Below, in pieces: positions 39,661 to 49,879 of a stretch of DNA of 64,000 bases. A program made the position numbers and the translations under genes. The number at the start of each line of letters is the position of its first letter. Positions within the stretch are counted from its first letter, which is position 1. Source of the stretch: Lepturacanthus savala (taxonomy: Eukaryota; Chordata; Actinopteri; Scombriformes; Trichiuridae). Below the pieces are notes generated by a model. That model saw only the letters and a program-made list of their open reading frames with translations. It did no database searches and was not told the origin of the DNA. The stretch lies in assembly GCA_030544235.1 (NCBI GenBank), contig CM060477.1:4431434-4495433 (forward strand). The letters run 5' to 3'.

Positions 39661-40560
39661 CATAAAACCGTATTACAGTACGACTGTTAAAAAGCCGCAT
39701 GAACCACACACCCCCAAATCAGATTTTAAGCAATTACAGGAGACAGTGCCATTTAAATCACCGGCCCCGTTCACTTGTCACAGAGCGGCTCCCTCCGTCC
39801 CAGCATGCTTTGCTCCAGGCGTGTGACTCGGCGGTGTCGTGTTCGACACGCCTGCTTTAATATAATCTCAGTGGGTGGTTGTAAGTTTGATAAAAGCAAA
39901 AGACGAGACTCTGCAGAACAACAAGCTGACTGGACCTTCAGTGAGGAGATGAGATAAAATGGCAGAGGAAAAAAACGGGCTGTAACAGATCTAAGAGAAT
40001 GCATTTTTTTATTCTTTTAAATACCACAGTCTGTTATCAACAGTCTCAAATCAATATATTAAATATAATCTCAAGATGACATCTCTGAAGTAACATTTTA
40101 ATAAACTGCTCACTGAGATTTTTCCATTTTTCCTTCACCGGTGCGTCTCGTCACTTCTTTTTTTCAACTGTTCTCCAAAGCTAAGAACAGCCGCTCATCC
40201 GATACCTGAAGATAACGTGGCCCTGCAGACTGCAGTTTTCCCGCTCTGATTCACTAAGCTAAGTTTTTTTTTTTTTTTTTTAATCAACGTGAATTTCTGC
40301 TTCAATCTCAAAAATCAATTTTAGAGGGCAGCACTTTTTCATTTTTCAGTTTACAACTCCGAGGCAAAGAACGCGTGCGAAGCGGCCCCGGCTGATGTGG
40401 ATTTTGATTATTCCGGTAAGCAGCGAGGGGGGGGATTAAAACTAAAAGTTGATTTGTTTCTCGTCGGAGCGAAATGTGAGGATTTTTGAAAGAAGCTTTG
40501 GAGACTTGAAAAAAAACACACACATATGGTGCAGGAATGTGCATTTACAAGTAAGCCCTG
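39661..40560. promoter_or_regulatory. Mixed block with element-like parts and a hairpin
   Basis: Segments 39720-39955 and 40140-40260 are unique with CpGs. Poly-T occurs at 40265-40282. A 9-bp inverted repeat, CAGGCGTGT (39816-39824) and ACACGCCTG (39846-39854), encloses 21 nt that hold a competing GTGTCG/CGACAC stem. No exon is supported. Confidence 0.28.
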
Positions 40561-40689
40561 TTGAGCCCCTATAGGATCTCTTTGACATCTGCACTACACA
40601 TGTGTCCCATCTATAAAACTGCAGGAGGATCCTTTTTTTTTTTTTTTTTTTTTAAACACATGGATCAAGAGGTGTGATTAGAGACTACA
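40561..40689. other. Spacer with poly-T tract
   Basis: A run of T residues at about 40632-40653 marks ordinary spacer. Confidence 0.4.
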
Positions 40690-41275
40690 TCATTAAAGCC
40701 GAATAGAATTTGAACAACAAATCTTTATTCGTAAGAGCATAAGAGCAAATGACCCGGTAATGGCTCAACTACTTAACGTCATATTAGTTCTCTCATCTCT
40801 GCTGAAAAGACTTGAGCGGTGACTCTTCAGATAAATGACAGAAGCCTCCTAACTTGCTGCAGAAGTGGAAAATGCAGTTATAGTTTTTTTTTTCTCTTTC
40901 CTTAGTCACGCTCATGAGCAGCAGCGGAAAAACACGTAAAACATCCGAGACGTCCCCCTACATATGTAAGGATGGAGATATGCGCGGTAATGAGTTGCAC
41001 TCTGCAGATGGCCATTAAGGCTTATGTCAACATTAGGGAGATATCCAAACAAAAATTTGGCTGATGATACCGGCAATTAATTCCGAGTGAATTTCCATGC
41101 AGACTTATTGACCAGAGACGATAAGAAGGTACATCTGAATTCTTTGATAAGAGTCCCTGTTGGGAAATTAATTTTCAGCAGAGAACATTCGGTCCTTACA
41201 GGGCCCAAGATGTAATTAAGGTTAAAAAGGAGTTTTCCATGGCAGGCATGGAAATTGCTTTCTTTCAAAATGTAT
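40690..41275. promoter_or_regulatory. Strong candidate conserved noncoding element
   Basis: Two dense unique stretches (40690-40880 and 40975-41275) lack any repeat resemblance. They carry clustered homeodomain-type cores: GCGGTAATGAG near 40984, GGCAATTAATTCC near 41071, GGGAAATTAATTTTC near 41161, ATGTAATTAAGG near 41211. GGCCATTAAGGC lies near 41009. A ‘TTTGATAAGAG’ GATA core is near 41141. The texture is typical of deeply conserved enhancers of developmental genes. The claim needs alignment. Confidence 0.42.
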
Positions 41276-42099
41276 CTTTGTAAAAAAAAAAAAAAAAAGA
41301 GGCAAAACCTCGGCTATTCACGACATGAACGCCTGTCGGTCAGGAAGCCACCACTTGGCCCAAGGGGAAAAAAAAGAAGAAGAAATCACATTTTTACACA
41401 GCAAATGACTTGAGTCAGCTAAAAAAAAATGTAAATGCTCAGTAAAGTTCACACCACAGAAGAGAGGAAAAAACAGCAATAACTTCTGTTTTCTATTTTA
41501 ATCTCCGATATTTCATAACACGCCGTGTGCAGGCTCCGTTTTATATGTGCATCTTATCATGTGGAGGTTACAATGAAATAAAGAAATGTTATTGGTGTGA
41601 GTAAAAAAAAAAAAGGACAGCAAAACAAAAGCTGACTGTTTTATATATTACAGTAGCTACACTGGGATATGAGAAGTAATATAATGCAATATCAAAGATG
41701 CAAAGATGAAATTACCTATAACTCAAGCAAATAACCTGAAAAACACACACAGTTTCACATCCACGCTCAGGTTTAGTGCCATTTAAGATGTTAACTGAAA
41801 CAAAATACCTCATCTGCTATAATAACCATCTTACAACAGCATGGCAGCTAATGACACACTAAGCTGTGCTGTTCTATGGGTCATGCCATGACGCCTCTCC
41901 ATAGAGGATGGATATCTTGTATAAAAATCAATATGGCATCACTTGCATGGAGGCCAAGCACAAGGGAGACGCTCAAGACAGACACACTATATGCTCAGAA
42001 ATGCTGCTTGATATCATGTGGCTGCAGGACGTCCTCACCAGAGGGAAACAGGTTGGTAACAGAGGGCTCAAGCAAATAATGGTTGACAGCACAATAGAT
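41276..42099. other. Gene-free spacer
   Basis: Poly-A tracts at 41281-41298 and 41605-41616; otherwise nothing recognised. Confidence 0.35.
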
Positions 42100-42500
42100 G
42101 GATGGCCGGACAGATGGACACACGGCTGCTGATGCTCATTTTTTCTCTTCCTTATTGCGTCACCGTGATAGACTTAAATTTCCTCCGCCGAAAAGCAATA
42201 AAAGCGTATATATTTATATATATTTAACGGCTCTTTTTACAATACAAACCGCAAAGCCGCTTTGTTTGTCGACGGACTGCTGGACTGAACGATTTGTCAT
42301 CGCAGGTGTGCTTTTGTTAAGTCTGGTAATTCTTCAGCTCATGTTTTTTTTATCAATAAGTTGCAGCGGGCGCCGTTAAAACAATGAGAGGCCTGATGCT
42401 TTTTATTTCAGCGAGATTGATCACATGTTGAGTGCCTTTAGCTAAATTACACTGCTGAGAGAGAGATGTTTAATTACAGGGATATTTTGTGTTTGACCAA
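42100..42500. promoter_or_regulatory. Candidate conserved noncoding element
   Basis: Unique sequence with CpGs and cores such as GCAATAAAAGC (caudal/Hox-like) near 42200, GGTAATTC near 42324 and GTTTAATTACAGGG near 42468. An acceptor-like string GCTTTTTATTTCAG (to 42411) has no good partner donor. Confidence 0.35.
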
Positions 42501-43089
42501 AGCTAACATAAACTGGGCAATACAAAGGGTTGAATAGTTTTGAATGGACTTTTTTTGTACAATTGGCAATGTGCCATTTGAAATACTGCACAAAAGAGCT
42601 TATAAACATAGAATTAACGGACCTTAAACAGGTGGTGTTTCAGTTTCTTAACTACAACATAGAAAGGTTTTATCTTCTCAAAAACATATGATCCGACACG
42701 CAAACTAAAATTGCTTGAATGTGGAATATTATATTGTCACTCATCCACTCCTGAGCCCCTTTTCAGACCTGCAATACAACATGAGCCCATCCAGACATCA
42801 ACCGGAGGCTGTATGTGTGAACACCGATTTCCGTACCAGTTACATCAGGTTCAAACTGAGTTTTACCTGCCAGCCGCACAGTGCAAGTCACACTTTTTCA
42901 CACCGGACATTGGTGTGTGAACGTGTGAATACAGCTGTGACTTCACAGCAGCACGTCCATGACGTTTCACCATTATAGCAAAGCTGCACTCTTCATGGTT
43001 TCATCAGACTCAAACAAAGCAGAGCTGACAAGGAGTTAAACTGCACCAACCACTGATAAGATGAATGGACAATATACATATTAGGAATG
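42501..43089. other. Gene-free spacer, possibly repeat-derived at 42700-42990
   Basis: The part 42700-42990 has repeat-like strings (GTGTGAACACC, GTGTGTGAACGTGTGAAT) but no defined ends. No gene is seen. Confidence 0.3.
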
Positions 43090-43680
43090 GGACTTAAAAA
43101 ATAATCTAATTAATTACAGGTTTAGTGATTAATTAATTGCAAAATAATTGCATAATAATATTTGCCCTAAAAGCAACATTTATTTTATGTAAATTAATTG
43201 TAGTCGTTATCTGTAGAACGTTTTCTAAACATTTATCTTCAACCACTGATAGTGGCCTACAATCATTGTTTCTGATGTTGACTTACTCATTTTCTTCCTG
43301 ATGAAGCCAGTCATTTGTTGGGGTTTAGGCTGCTTGTTTGTACTCGGACCAGAATCAGGACCAGAACCAGATCCGCCATCAGCTCCAGAGTTTCTGTGCT
43401 CGCTGTGACATATTTTGCATTTGTGATATGTAAACTCTTTTCTGCACAGTTTTACAATAAACAATATCGTTGCCAACACTTCCATTGGGTCATATTTTTT
43501 TTTAACAGAAATTGAACAGAAGCTGTGTGCATCAGTATGCACACCACAAACCATGACATGGTGACTGACAAATGTTCTGCATTGTTGTTGTTTGGCAAGC
43601 AAACTGTGATTAAATTTATTAATTTCAATGCATTATTTTCTTTGTAAATAATTAATCGCAATTAACACGTTATGCCTGCC
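43090..43680 (-). mobile_element. Non-autonomous hAT-type element with a broken BED-finger fragment
   Basis: A minus-strand open frame (43602-43225, 125 codons) contains KLCRKEFTYHK, the signature of BED-type zinc fingers in fish hAT transposases. The first Cys of the C-x2-C pair is replaced (VKLC). After it the frame runs into an unrelated low-complexity Gly/Ser/Pro segment. No catalytic or dimerisation domain follows. The outer sequence (GATTAATTAATTGC on the left, TTAATCGCAATTAACACG on the right) is typical of such elements. It is an internally deleted fossil. Confidence 0.65.
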
Positions 43681-43681
43681 A

Positions 43682-43710
43682 TGCTGCAGGAGCCAAGCAT
43701 GAATGGTGCT
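43682..43710 (+). repeat. 29-nt motif repeated inverted at 46729-46757
   Basis: Positions 43682-43705 are an exact reverse complement of 46734-46757 (24 of 24), and the match extends to 29 nt with a single mismatch. The shared core is GCAGGAGCCAAGCATGAATG. A related string starting TGCTGCAGGAGCC also occurs at 44712-44724. Not part of any repeat I recognise. Confidence 0.7.
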
Positions 43711-43711
43711 A

Positions 43712-43714
<3 letters not shown>

Positions 43715-43772
<58 letters not shown>
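43715..43772. repeat. (AT)n microsatellite
   Basis: About 29 AT units, grading into AC-rich sequence. Confidence 0.96.
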
Positions 43773-43785
<13 letters not shown>

Positions 43786-44699
43786 TATACACACACATAC
43801 TTATTTCACTAAAATTCAGACCAAATAGAAAAATCACTCAGGTAAATAACAATATCCCTAACTTATTGGGAGTAGTGTATCACATTCATATATCTCCTGC
43901 CTTTGCTAAAAACACAAGAATAGTATGGATCAGGGACGTGGTCCTAAAGACAATGAGAGTCTTTGCTGCCCTTTGAGTAGTTTAATGTAATAACAATGGA
44001 TCATATCTTATTAGCTAAGTGTTTTATATGTAACGTGCAAATTAGCTTCAAGCTACATCTATCAGATAAATCACTGGAGTATAATGTACAACATTTTTGC
44101 ATTATATTATTCAGTCATACAATATCTCTGTTGATCATAGTTGAATATCAAAGTGGTTTTGCCCCCGGCGTGCGTGCACTCACTTCTGTTTACACACAAG
44201 AAACCGGTCGACTCACCACACACTCATCCAGACTGCATATGTGCAGAGGCTTTAAACTAGTTACTCACTTTTGTGTTTATATTTTGCCGTCCCTGCAGGC
44301 AGTAGCGCTACACTGATAGCGCAGAGGCTCAAACTGCCGACGTGCCCATTCACAGATATTAGCCTCAATGGCCTGGATAAGATGCAAAGTTGAATCCCCT
44401 GCTGTGTGTATGTGTTTGTGCATGTCAGCCTCTTAGGATTCTATGCTCCTTTAACCATGAGCCGACCCCCTGCAGTGGCCTTACGTCTTAATCACTCCAG
44501 GGGCGTGCAGGAGACAATGGCTCACTGTTTATGTGACAAGAATATAATCGGGTGTGTGTGACAGCGCAAGCCGCACTCGGTGTTTATGCATATGTGTTTA
44601 TGTTCCGCCTCGTTTCTGGTCTGCTAACGGCATGTGAATGGGATGCCTACAAAAATGAAAAGGGGGATGGAGGAAAACTCTATTTTTTTATGATTAAGA
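43773..44699. other. Gene-free spacer
   Basis: No gene is recognised. The 106-codon plus-strand frame at 43996-44316 has no domain or splice support. Confidence 0.35.
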
Positions 44700-45062
44700 C
44701 AGTGGATGGTTTGCTGCAGGAGCCGAAGGTCACTTCATGAATGGCAGAGGGGTGAAAAGGCCGGCATCCTCCTCTCCCTCCTTCCTGTTCACCTGATTGC
44801 TCCCAGCAGCAAAGACAATATCAGACGCCTGCGTCATGGCAACCAGGTCAAAGGTCACGTCATTAGTGACATTATTTTTCTGCTTAGAACATACCTTTAC
44901 CCAAGAACTCGCCATCGTTTTCCGTCTCTACGGCTAAATACTTCACTGCATTGGTTTTAGATTAATGCTCTTCCAAGGATTTTTTTCCCTTTGTCAGCAG
45001 GTGAGGATTTGGTCTCGTCTTGATAATGGTGGTCGGCTAAGACTGACCCTCGAGCTGACTAA
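44700..45062. promoter_or_regulatory. Candidate regulatory element containing a perfect DR1
   Basis: Unique GC-balanced sequence. AGGTCAAAGGTCA at 44845-44857 is a perfect direct repeat of AGGTCA with one base between, the DR1 element bound by HNF4, COUP-TF, RXR and PPAR:RXR. It is followed by ACGTCATTAGTGAC with a CRE-like half site and a homeodomain core. The motif is seen; function and conservation are inferred. Confidence 0.45.
44845..44857 (+). promoter_or_regulatory. Perfect DR1 nuclear-receptor site
   Basis: Two exact AGGTCA half sites separated by a single A. COUP-TF/NR2F, HNF4 and RXR heterodimers bind this arrangement in vertebrates. Which of them would act here is unknown. Confidence 0.6.
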
Positions 45063-45189
45063 AAGGCAGGTCTTTATAAAAAAAAAAAAGTATTTAACGT
45101 TACATAAGCTACTTCGGATGGCCTGTCCATTAGAATAGAGGCACATTTGGTGGAAAAACTAACTGTAATTATCTGCTTTTGCCTTTTTT

Positions 45190-45700
45190 TTTCTGCACAT
45201 TTACCGATTTTAACCATCAGCAAAAATAGATACACTATACTGTGCAAAAGGACTAAAAGTAAAATGGTGATGCTTACATACAGTTTATATATATTTTTAA
45301 TCTGAATTTGCTGTGACCACACTTTCCTTTTAAAGCAGCAGCATTCCTCCTCAGTAACCCTGCACACCAGGCTCCCAGTTGCCTCTGTCTCTTCATGTAA
45401 TCCCAGACTGACACAATTATGTTGAGATGAGGGCTTTGTGGGGCCCAGAGCATTTGTTGCAGGATTCCCTGTTAATAGATTTTTATGACTCTGGTTGTAT
45501 TTTGGGGACATTGTTATCCTGCAAAAGTAATTTGGGATCAATCGGATGCCTCCCTGATTGAATTGCATCATGGGTGCAATACAATCAGAACATACTTTAA
45601 ACAGCTAAAGTGCCTTAAACCTTCGCACATTACTGTGGCACAGTAAGTAGCTATGCAAAATGCATGTGTGAGCATCATTGTCTCACAACTGAGGGTTGTA
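45190..45700 (-). mobile_element. Tc1-type transposase relic, catalytic glutamate lost
   Basis: On the minus strand, frame-shifted pieces of a Tc1-type transposase C-terminal half are legible: LLLQDNN...PK (the second catalytic Asp region, about 45545-45505), then APQSPHLNII followed by VSVWDYMKRQRQ (about 45450-45370). In the family this reads PQSPDLN followed by IIE; here the D is H and the final catalytic Glu is Val (codon at 45412-45414, minus strand). Frameshifts and stops separate the pieces. The 3' side keeps a terminal-like ACTATACTGTGCAAAAG near 45235, while the other end is not found. It is inactive. Confidence 0.72.
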
Positions 45701-45738
45701 TTTTATTCAGAATATTGGAAAATTTTATAAAAAAAAAA

Positions 45739-46019
45739 TTAACTCACCATCTAAATGAAAGTATTTAATTATTTTTTAAGTTTTCTAATATGGAAAAATA
45801 GATGCCATATGGCAACAATATGCAAATATGGAAAATTCCTAGTGCATAATGGAGTCCCATTGATTTATATAGCATAAAACTACTCTAGGAGATTAGGTTT
45901 ACAACGTTTTCTTATATTTCTTAAATATAACTATTATTTAGTCTATTATTTAGGCCAATTTAAGTAATAAAAGCTTTCAGAACAATTCTTACCAAGTATT
46001 TCAGGCAATAGAGGGTTAA
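45739..46019. mobile_element. Probable second piggyBac-type MITE
   Basis: TTAA occurs at both limits (45739-45742 and 46016-46019), the right end reads GGCAATAGAGGGTTAA, and an internal TGCCATATGGCA palindrome lies at 45803-45814. These mirror the better-preserved element at 12346-12638. The left terminus is poorly conserved, so boundaries are provisional. Confidence 0.45.
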
Positions 46020-46199
46020 TGTGGACAGAAAATGACATTCATTTTAAAGTAAACAGAAAATTCCTGCTCAGCCCAAAGTCTAAGTTAGTCCTGTGGAGCA
46101 GGACAAAGCTGCAACAACAGCTCCAACAAGGCGACTACTCGCCGTTATTAGTATTCACTGATAGGAAGAAGTCACAGCATGCACGCCTCACTAGAATTT

Positions 46200-46620
46200 A
46201 CTGCACGCCTCAACACGAGAGATGTAGCTTTCTTTCTCATTAGCGGCTGCGGAGTCCCCCCCTCCGGTCTTTTTATTTTGCAGCCGCCACCAACCTCCCT
46301 CCAGAGCTAATGCAGCAGGTAAGGCTGCCGACTGATGGCACCTTTTGTCTGAGCGGCTCTGCGTGCTATCAGAGAGAGCTGTTTTCCAGCTCGCAGAAGC
46401 TTGTCATCTATCATTACACGAGGTGGCCTTGAGGATGATTCCGGCAGACAGCTCCAGCTTACCGTCTAGGGGCACAGCGTAAACAACACACCGCCGGGCA
46501 AACAGGGGTGATGATGACCACAGCTTTCCGAGGCGTGCGGTATGAAAGCCTGTTGTGTCCGGCTTCTGTTCGGCTTGTCAGAGACAGTGGGTGCATTTCC
46601 AGTCATTTGGATTTATAATC
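46200..46620. promoter_or_regulatory. Candidate conserved block enclosing a microexon-like unit
   Basis: GC-balanced unique sequence with CpGs surrounds the 35-nt candidate microexon described next. It includes TCATTAGCGG near 46228, CATCTATCATTACACGAGG near 46407, and further cores downstream. In vertebrates, intronic sequence next to neural microexons is often strongly conserved, so the two observations may belong together. Conservation is not tested. Confidence 0.35.
46284..46318 (+). CDS. Candidate 35-nt microexon
   Basis: The unit is preceded by a pyrimidine-rich tract and consensus acceptor (CCTCCGGTCTTTTTATTTTGCAG, ending at 46283, with C/T-rich sequence further upstream) and followed by a consensus donor (CAG then GTAAGG, GT at 46319-46320). 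Two frames are open. The frame entering in phase 2 reads ATNLPPELMQQ and leaves in phase 0. The length is not a multiple of three, so inclusion would shift the frame. No host gene or other exon is identified in the window, and I do not recognise the peptide. A cryptic splice-site pair is the main alternative. Confidence 0.3.
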
Positions 46621-47249
46621 GTGCACTCTAAACATGTTTTTTGTCACACATGCACATCATGAATGTCTGAAGTAGTCACTAAGTCCTAAAAAAGGATCAT
46701 TCTGACTTTGGAATGAAAAAAAAAAGAACAGCAGCATTCATGCTTGGCTCCTGCAGCAAATAACCACACTAAGGCTGCCTGAAAATGCAAGTCTGTGCCC
46801 TGTTCCAAGCTAAATGCGGTAGCGTCGGTTTGGAGTAAAGACAGCCTTACCAGCTAATGGAAAAAAAAACAAACCACTCCAAGTTTTATGGGTATACGGA
46901 GACGGATGGTGACACCTTATAGCCAGTGGGTAGCCGCCGGCTAGAAGATATTCCCATAGACGGTTTCGATTAGTGGGTAGATGGGTTGAATGCAGGGTTT
47001 CAAATAGTGGACTTTAAAAGTTTAAAAAGCTTTCATTTGCTATTCCCCGAAAGTCCAAAGAAAAACAAAAAGACACAGTCAGCTGAAACTCTCCTTAATG
47101 TATTAGTTATGGTATAAATTCATATTTTATGGTCAGTATACTCACCCAAAAGCTACAGATCATCAACACTGGTTTTGTTATGTCACAATACAAACACACT
47201 GGGGGATTTGGTTGCTGTATTAATGTTGAGCTGGGATGGTGTTGTAGTT
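46621..47249. other. Gene-free spacer with some element-like sequence
   Basis: The part 46740-46990 is unique and moderately GC-rich and could extend the preceding element-like block. No gene is seen. Confidence 0.3.
46729..46757 (-). repeat. Inverted partner of the motif at 43682-43710
   Basis: Reverse complement of 43682-43710 with one mismatch in 29 positions. See the partner entry. Confidence 0.7.
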
Positions 47250-47775
47250 GCTGCTATAGCTGGGCAATATATCATTATCGTAATGATATTGTGATATGAG
47301 ACTAGATAAATGTCTTCCTGGATTTTGAATATTATAATATCATGATAAGGCAAGGCTCTGTTTTTCTGCCTTATTTTCTGAATTAGACAGTTCTATTATT
47401 TGCTTTTACACACACACACACACACACACACACGGATACTAGGAACTCAGGGATATTGTCATTTCCATGACCTTTTCCTGGTTTTGGTCTAAATTTTAAT
47501 GAAATAAGTAAAACTTCCCTTTGATATTACTAATAATGAATGAGAAGAAACACCATTTTCATTAGTTTGATAGTTTATTAATTAGTTTGAGAAGAAATGT
47601 ATAAAATCTACTAGTCTCTCACAATATCCAATATCCTTATCCTTATTGTGAGTAGTATATATAAAAAGCTTACTGTGTGAATATTTTATATTGTAATATT
47701 TTGTGAAAAGCACCAACTACAATATCATTGCATTATTGATATCAAGGTAATATATATATAGTTGATTTCCTCCAC
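47250..47775. repeat. Teleost interspersed repeat (GCTGGGCAATATATC type)
   Basis: The order GCTGGGCAATATATCATTAT, GATATTGTGATATGAGACTAG, AATATCATGATAAGG, TTCTATTATTTGCTTTTACAC, ATATTTTGTGAAAAGCACCAA, CTACAATATCATTGC matches a well-known dispersed fish repeat full of ATATCG-like strings. An (AC)13 microsatellite (47408-47433) sits inside. No coding capacity. Confidence 0.75.
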
Positions 47776-48578
47776 GTTAACCGGCCCCGATGTTTGAATG
47801 AACACCAAATACCAGTGTTCTTTTTTTAGGATATGAATTTTTCATATATCCCTATACCAGCGAGTGTGTAGCGTACAAAACTTGGTGAACACAGTGTAGT
47901 GTGGGACATTATTTGAGACGGGGACTGTTTTACAGTTGTAACAAGTCAAACCACCCAGCTCCACCTGTCGCCATGAAAAGCAGCAAAACCTGAATTGTAT
48001 AAATATGGGAACAACGGCCGCCACTTTCCCTCAGTCTCTCCAGAAGGGCATTCACAGCACCGTGCTCGTTTTACACATGAAAAAAGTGACAGAAGTACTG
48101 CTGTAAACAACTTCCTCTTAGAACGAGAGCGCTCGAGAGAGAAGTGCAAACGTTGCTTTCTTTTTCCCCTCACCTCCACCCATCTGGCCTATCACTGCAT
48201 GTGGCTCCGGTCGGGTTTTAGGAAAGTTACAGAAATTCCGGTTTCTGTCCGACCGTCTCAGAAGCTCTTCTGTTGCACAAAGGCCTAATGTTATGCTCCA
48301 GTGGTCATTTTGGGAATTTTCGAATTCACAAAAAGTTGCGCTTTTACCAACGAAGTGGTAAACACCAGTGATAAAGTGAAACTATTCCAGGTTAATGATC
48401 AGGTTAACAGTAATGACTGTAGTAAACTAGCTGTGGATCAGAATTAGCAGCCGTCCACAGCACAAACACCACAACACTGAACGAGTCGACACCTGAAGCC
48501 CCCCAGCGAGTGAACACTAGCAAAGAGTGCACATAATGAGTCCTGCTCATCAGTGGTGCACTGACCCAAGACAGACTC

Positions 48579-48610
<32 letters not shown>

Positions 48611-48639
48611 AAGCCCCCCCCCTCCCACATGTGCCTGTG
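47776..48639. other. Gene-free spacer with (AC)n tract
   Basis: (AC)n at 48578-48610. The part 47990-48290 has higher CpG and gives open frames on both strands, none protein-like. Confidence 0.35.
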
Positions 48640-49035
48640 GCACCTTGCTCAGGGATCAAAGACAGTATGTCGTTCTAATCAGTCCTCACAGTGGGCAACC
48701 CCATTAATTCAATTCTATTTCATCAGCGGTGAGCAGACCACCAGAGGGATTCCGCACATTCCTGGGGTCCTGCAGTCCAGTATTAATCCTATCTCTTAAT
48801 GACCCCAGAGATCAGACCCCAACCCTGTAATTGCTCGGAGACCGACCTGGTTTTATTTGCTCACAGAATTGCAGGACATTCGCGGGGGAATAAACAAAGA
48901 CAGACATAGCTCATTTTCTGGACACTGCGGGGAAGTCAGGCAGAATTAATGACGCCATTTATCAAATAATTCCAGACGATCGACCCCCCACTAAACCAGG
49001 CCACCGCCATGGCTGGGACATGTACACACCCAGGA
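48640..49035. promoter_or_regulatory. Candidate conserved noncoding element
   Basis: Unique, GC-balanced sequence with several AT cores (CCATTAATTC near 48701, CAGTATTAATCC near 48778, TCTTAATGACC near 48794, CTGTAATTGC near 48825, GAATTAATGACG near 48942). It also contains CCACCAGAGGGA (48740-48751), one position short of a CTCF core. Judged by eye. Confidence 0.38.
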
Positions 49036-49879
49036 AGCTCTATCAAAAGATCAAGTACTGCACATGATGATGGGAGAATTGAAATTTGTCAGGTTAAACT
49101 AGATGACAACGTATTTCTTTTGAAAAGGCTTTACTTTCACAGCAGAAATAATGTTAGTTAAATTACTAAAAAAGCTTAAAGGTTTCCCAGGGAAAACCGT
49201 AGGATATTATTTTTCTTTTCTTTGGGACATATGATAATGAGTTTTTTTCATATCTTACCGTACCTTTGGTCTCTGGTAGATGGGGATGCTCATCACAGAC
49301 AAATTAGATCTTTTGTGTATTGTCGCCTAGACCTGTAAAAGTAAGAGCAGCTGGTTAATATGGTGAGACTTTGAAAAAAGAAAATGATAATAAATCTGTT
49401 AATGATCACAATTAGGCATTTTTTCAACAAATGAAAAACAAGCCTAACTCAGAACTGAGTATTTGGCTTCAACATGTATTAATACTCAAAATTAATTAAT
49501 TAATTATTAATCACTCAAAAAGGAAACTAAAGCACATGATTTTCAACAATTAGGGCACTCAATTATGGAAATTCATTATCACAATTATTTTGGTCAATAC
49601 TGAAACACAATGCATTTATTGAACTAACTTATTGAATGACTTTGTGCTTTTGTTTGAGATGGTTAAACAGATTTCATGTGCTTCTGCTCCTCATCGGATT
49701 CCTGGACCCCAAAGTCTTCCCTGATAAGACAACTTTTCCTCTGCCATCTCACTTGCGCATTTATGTATTGCACATGCACGTCTCTTTCAGAAATTGTGTA
49801 AAAAAAAATGTCAAATAAATCGCTTTGACTCGATTATATGAGTTTGGAAATTGTTTGACACGCAAATCAAAATGTCAGT
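49036..49879. other. AT-rich gene-free spacer
   Basis: ATTAATTAATTAATTATTAATC near 49489-49511 and similar low-complexity AT sequence. No gene. Confidence 0.35.

Noticed and set aside
44360..44400. tRNA-like B-box (GTTGAATCC)
   Set aside because: No matching A-box at the right distance and no cloverleaf could be drawn.
45074..45571. 165-codon minus-strand open frame
   Set aside because: It is the wrong frame of a decayed Tc1 transposase; the true remnant is legible only in another frame with breaks.
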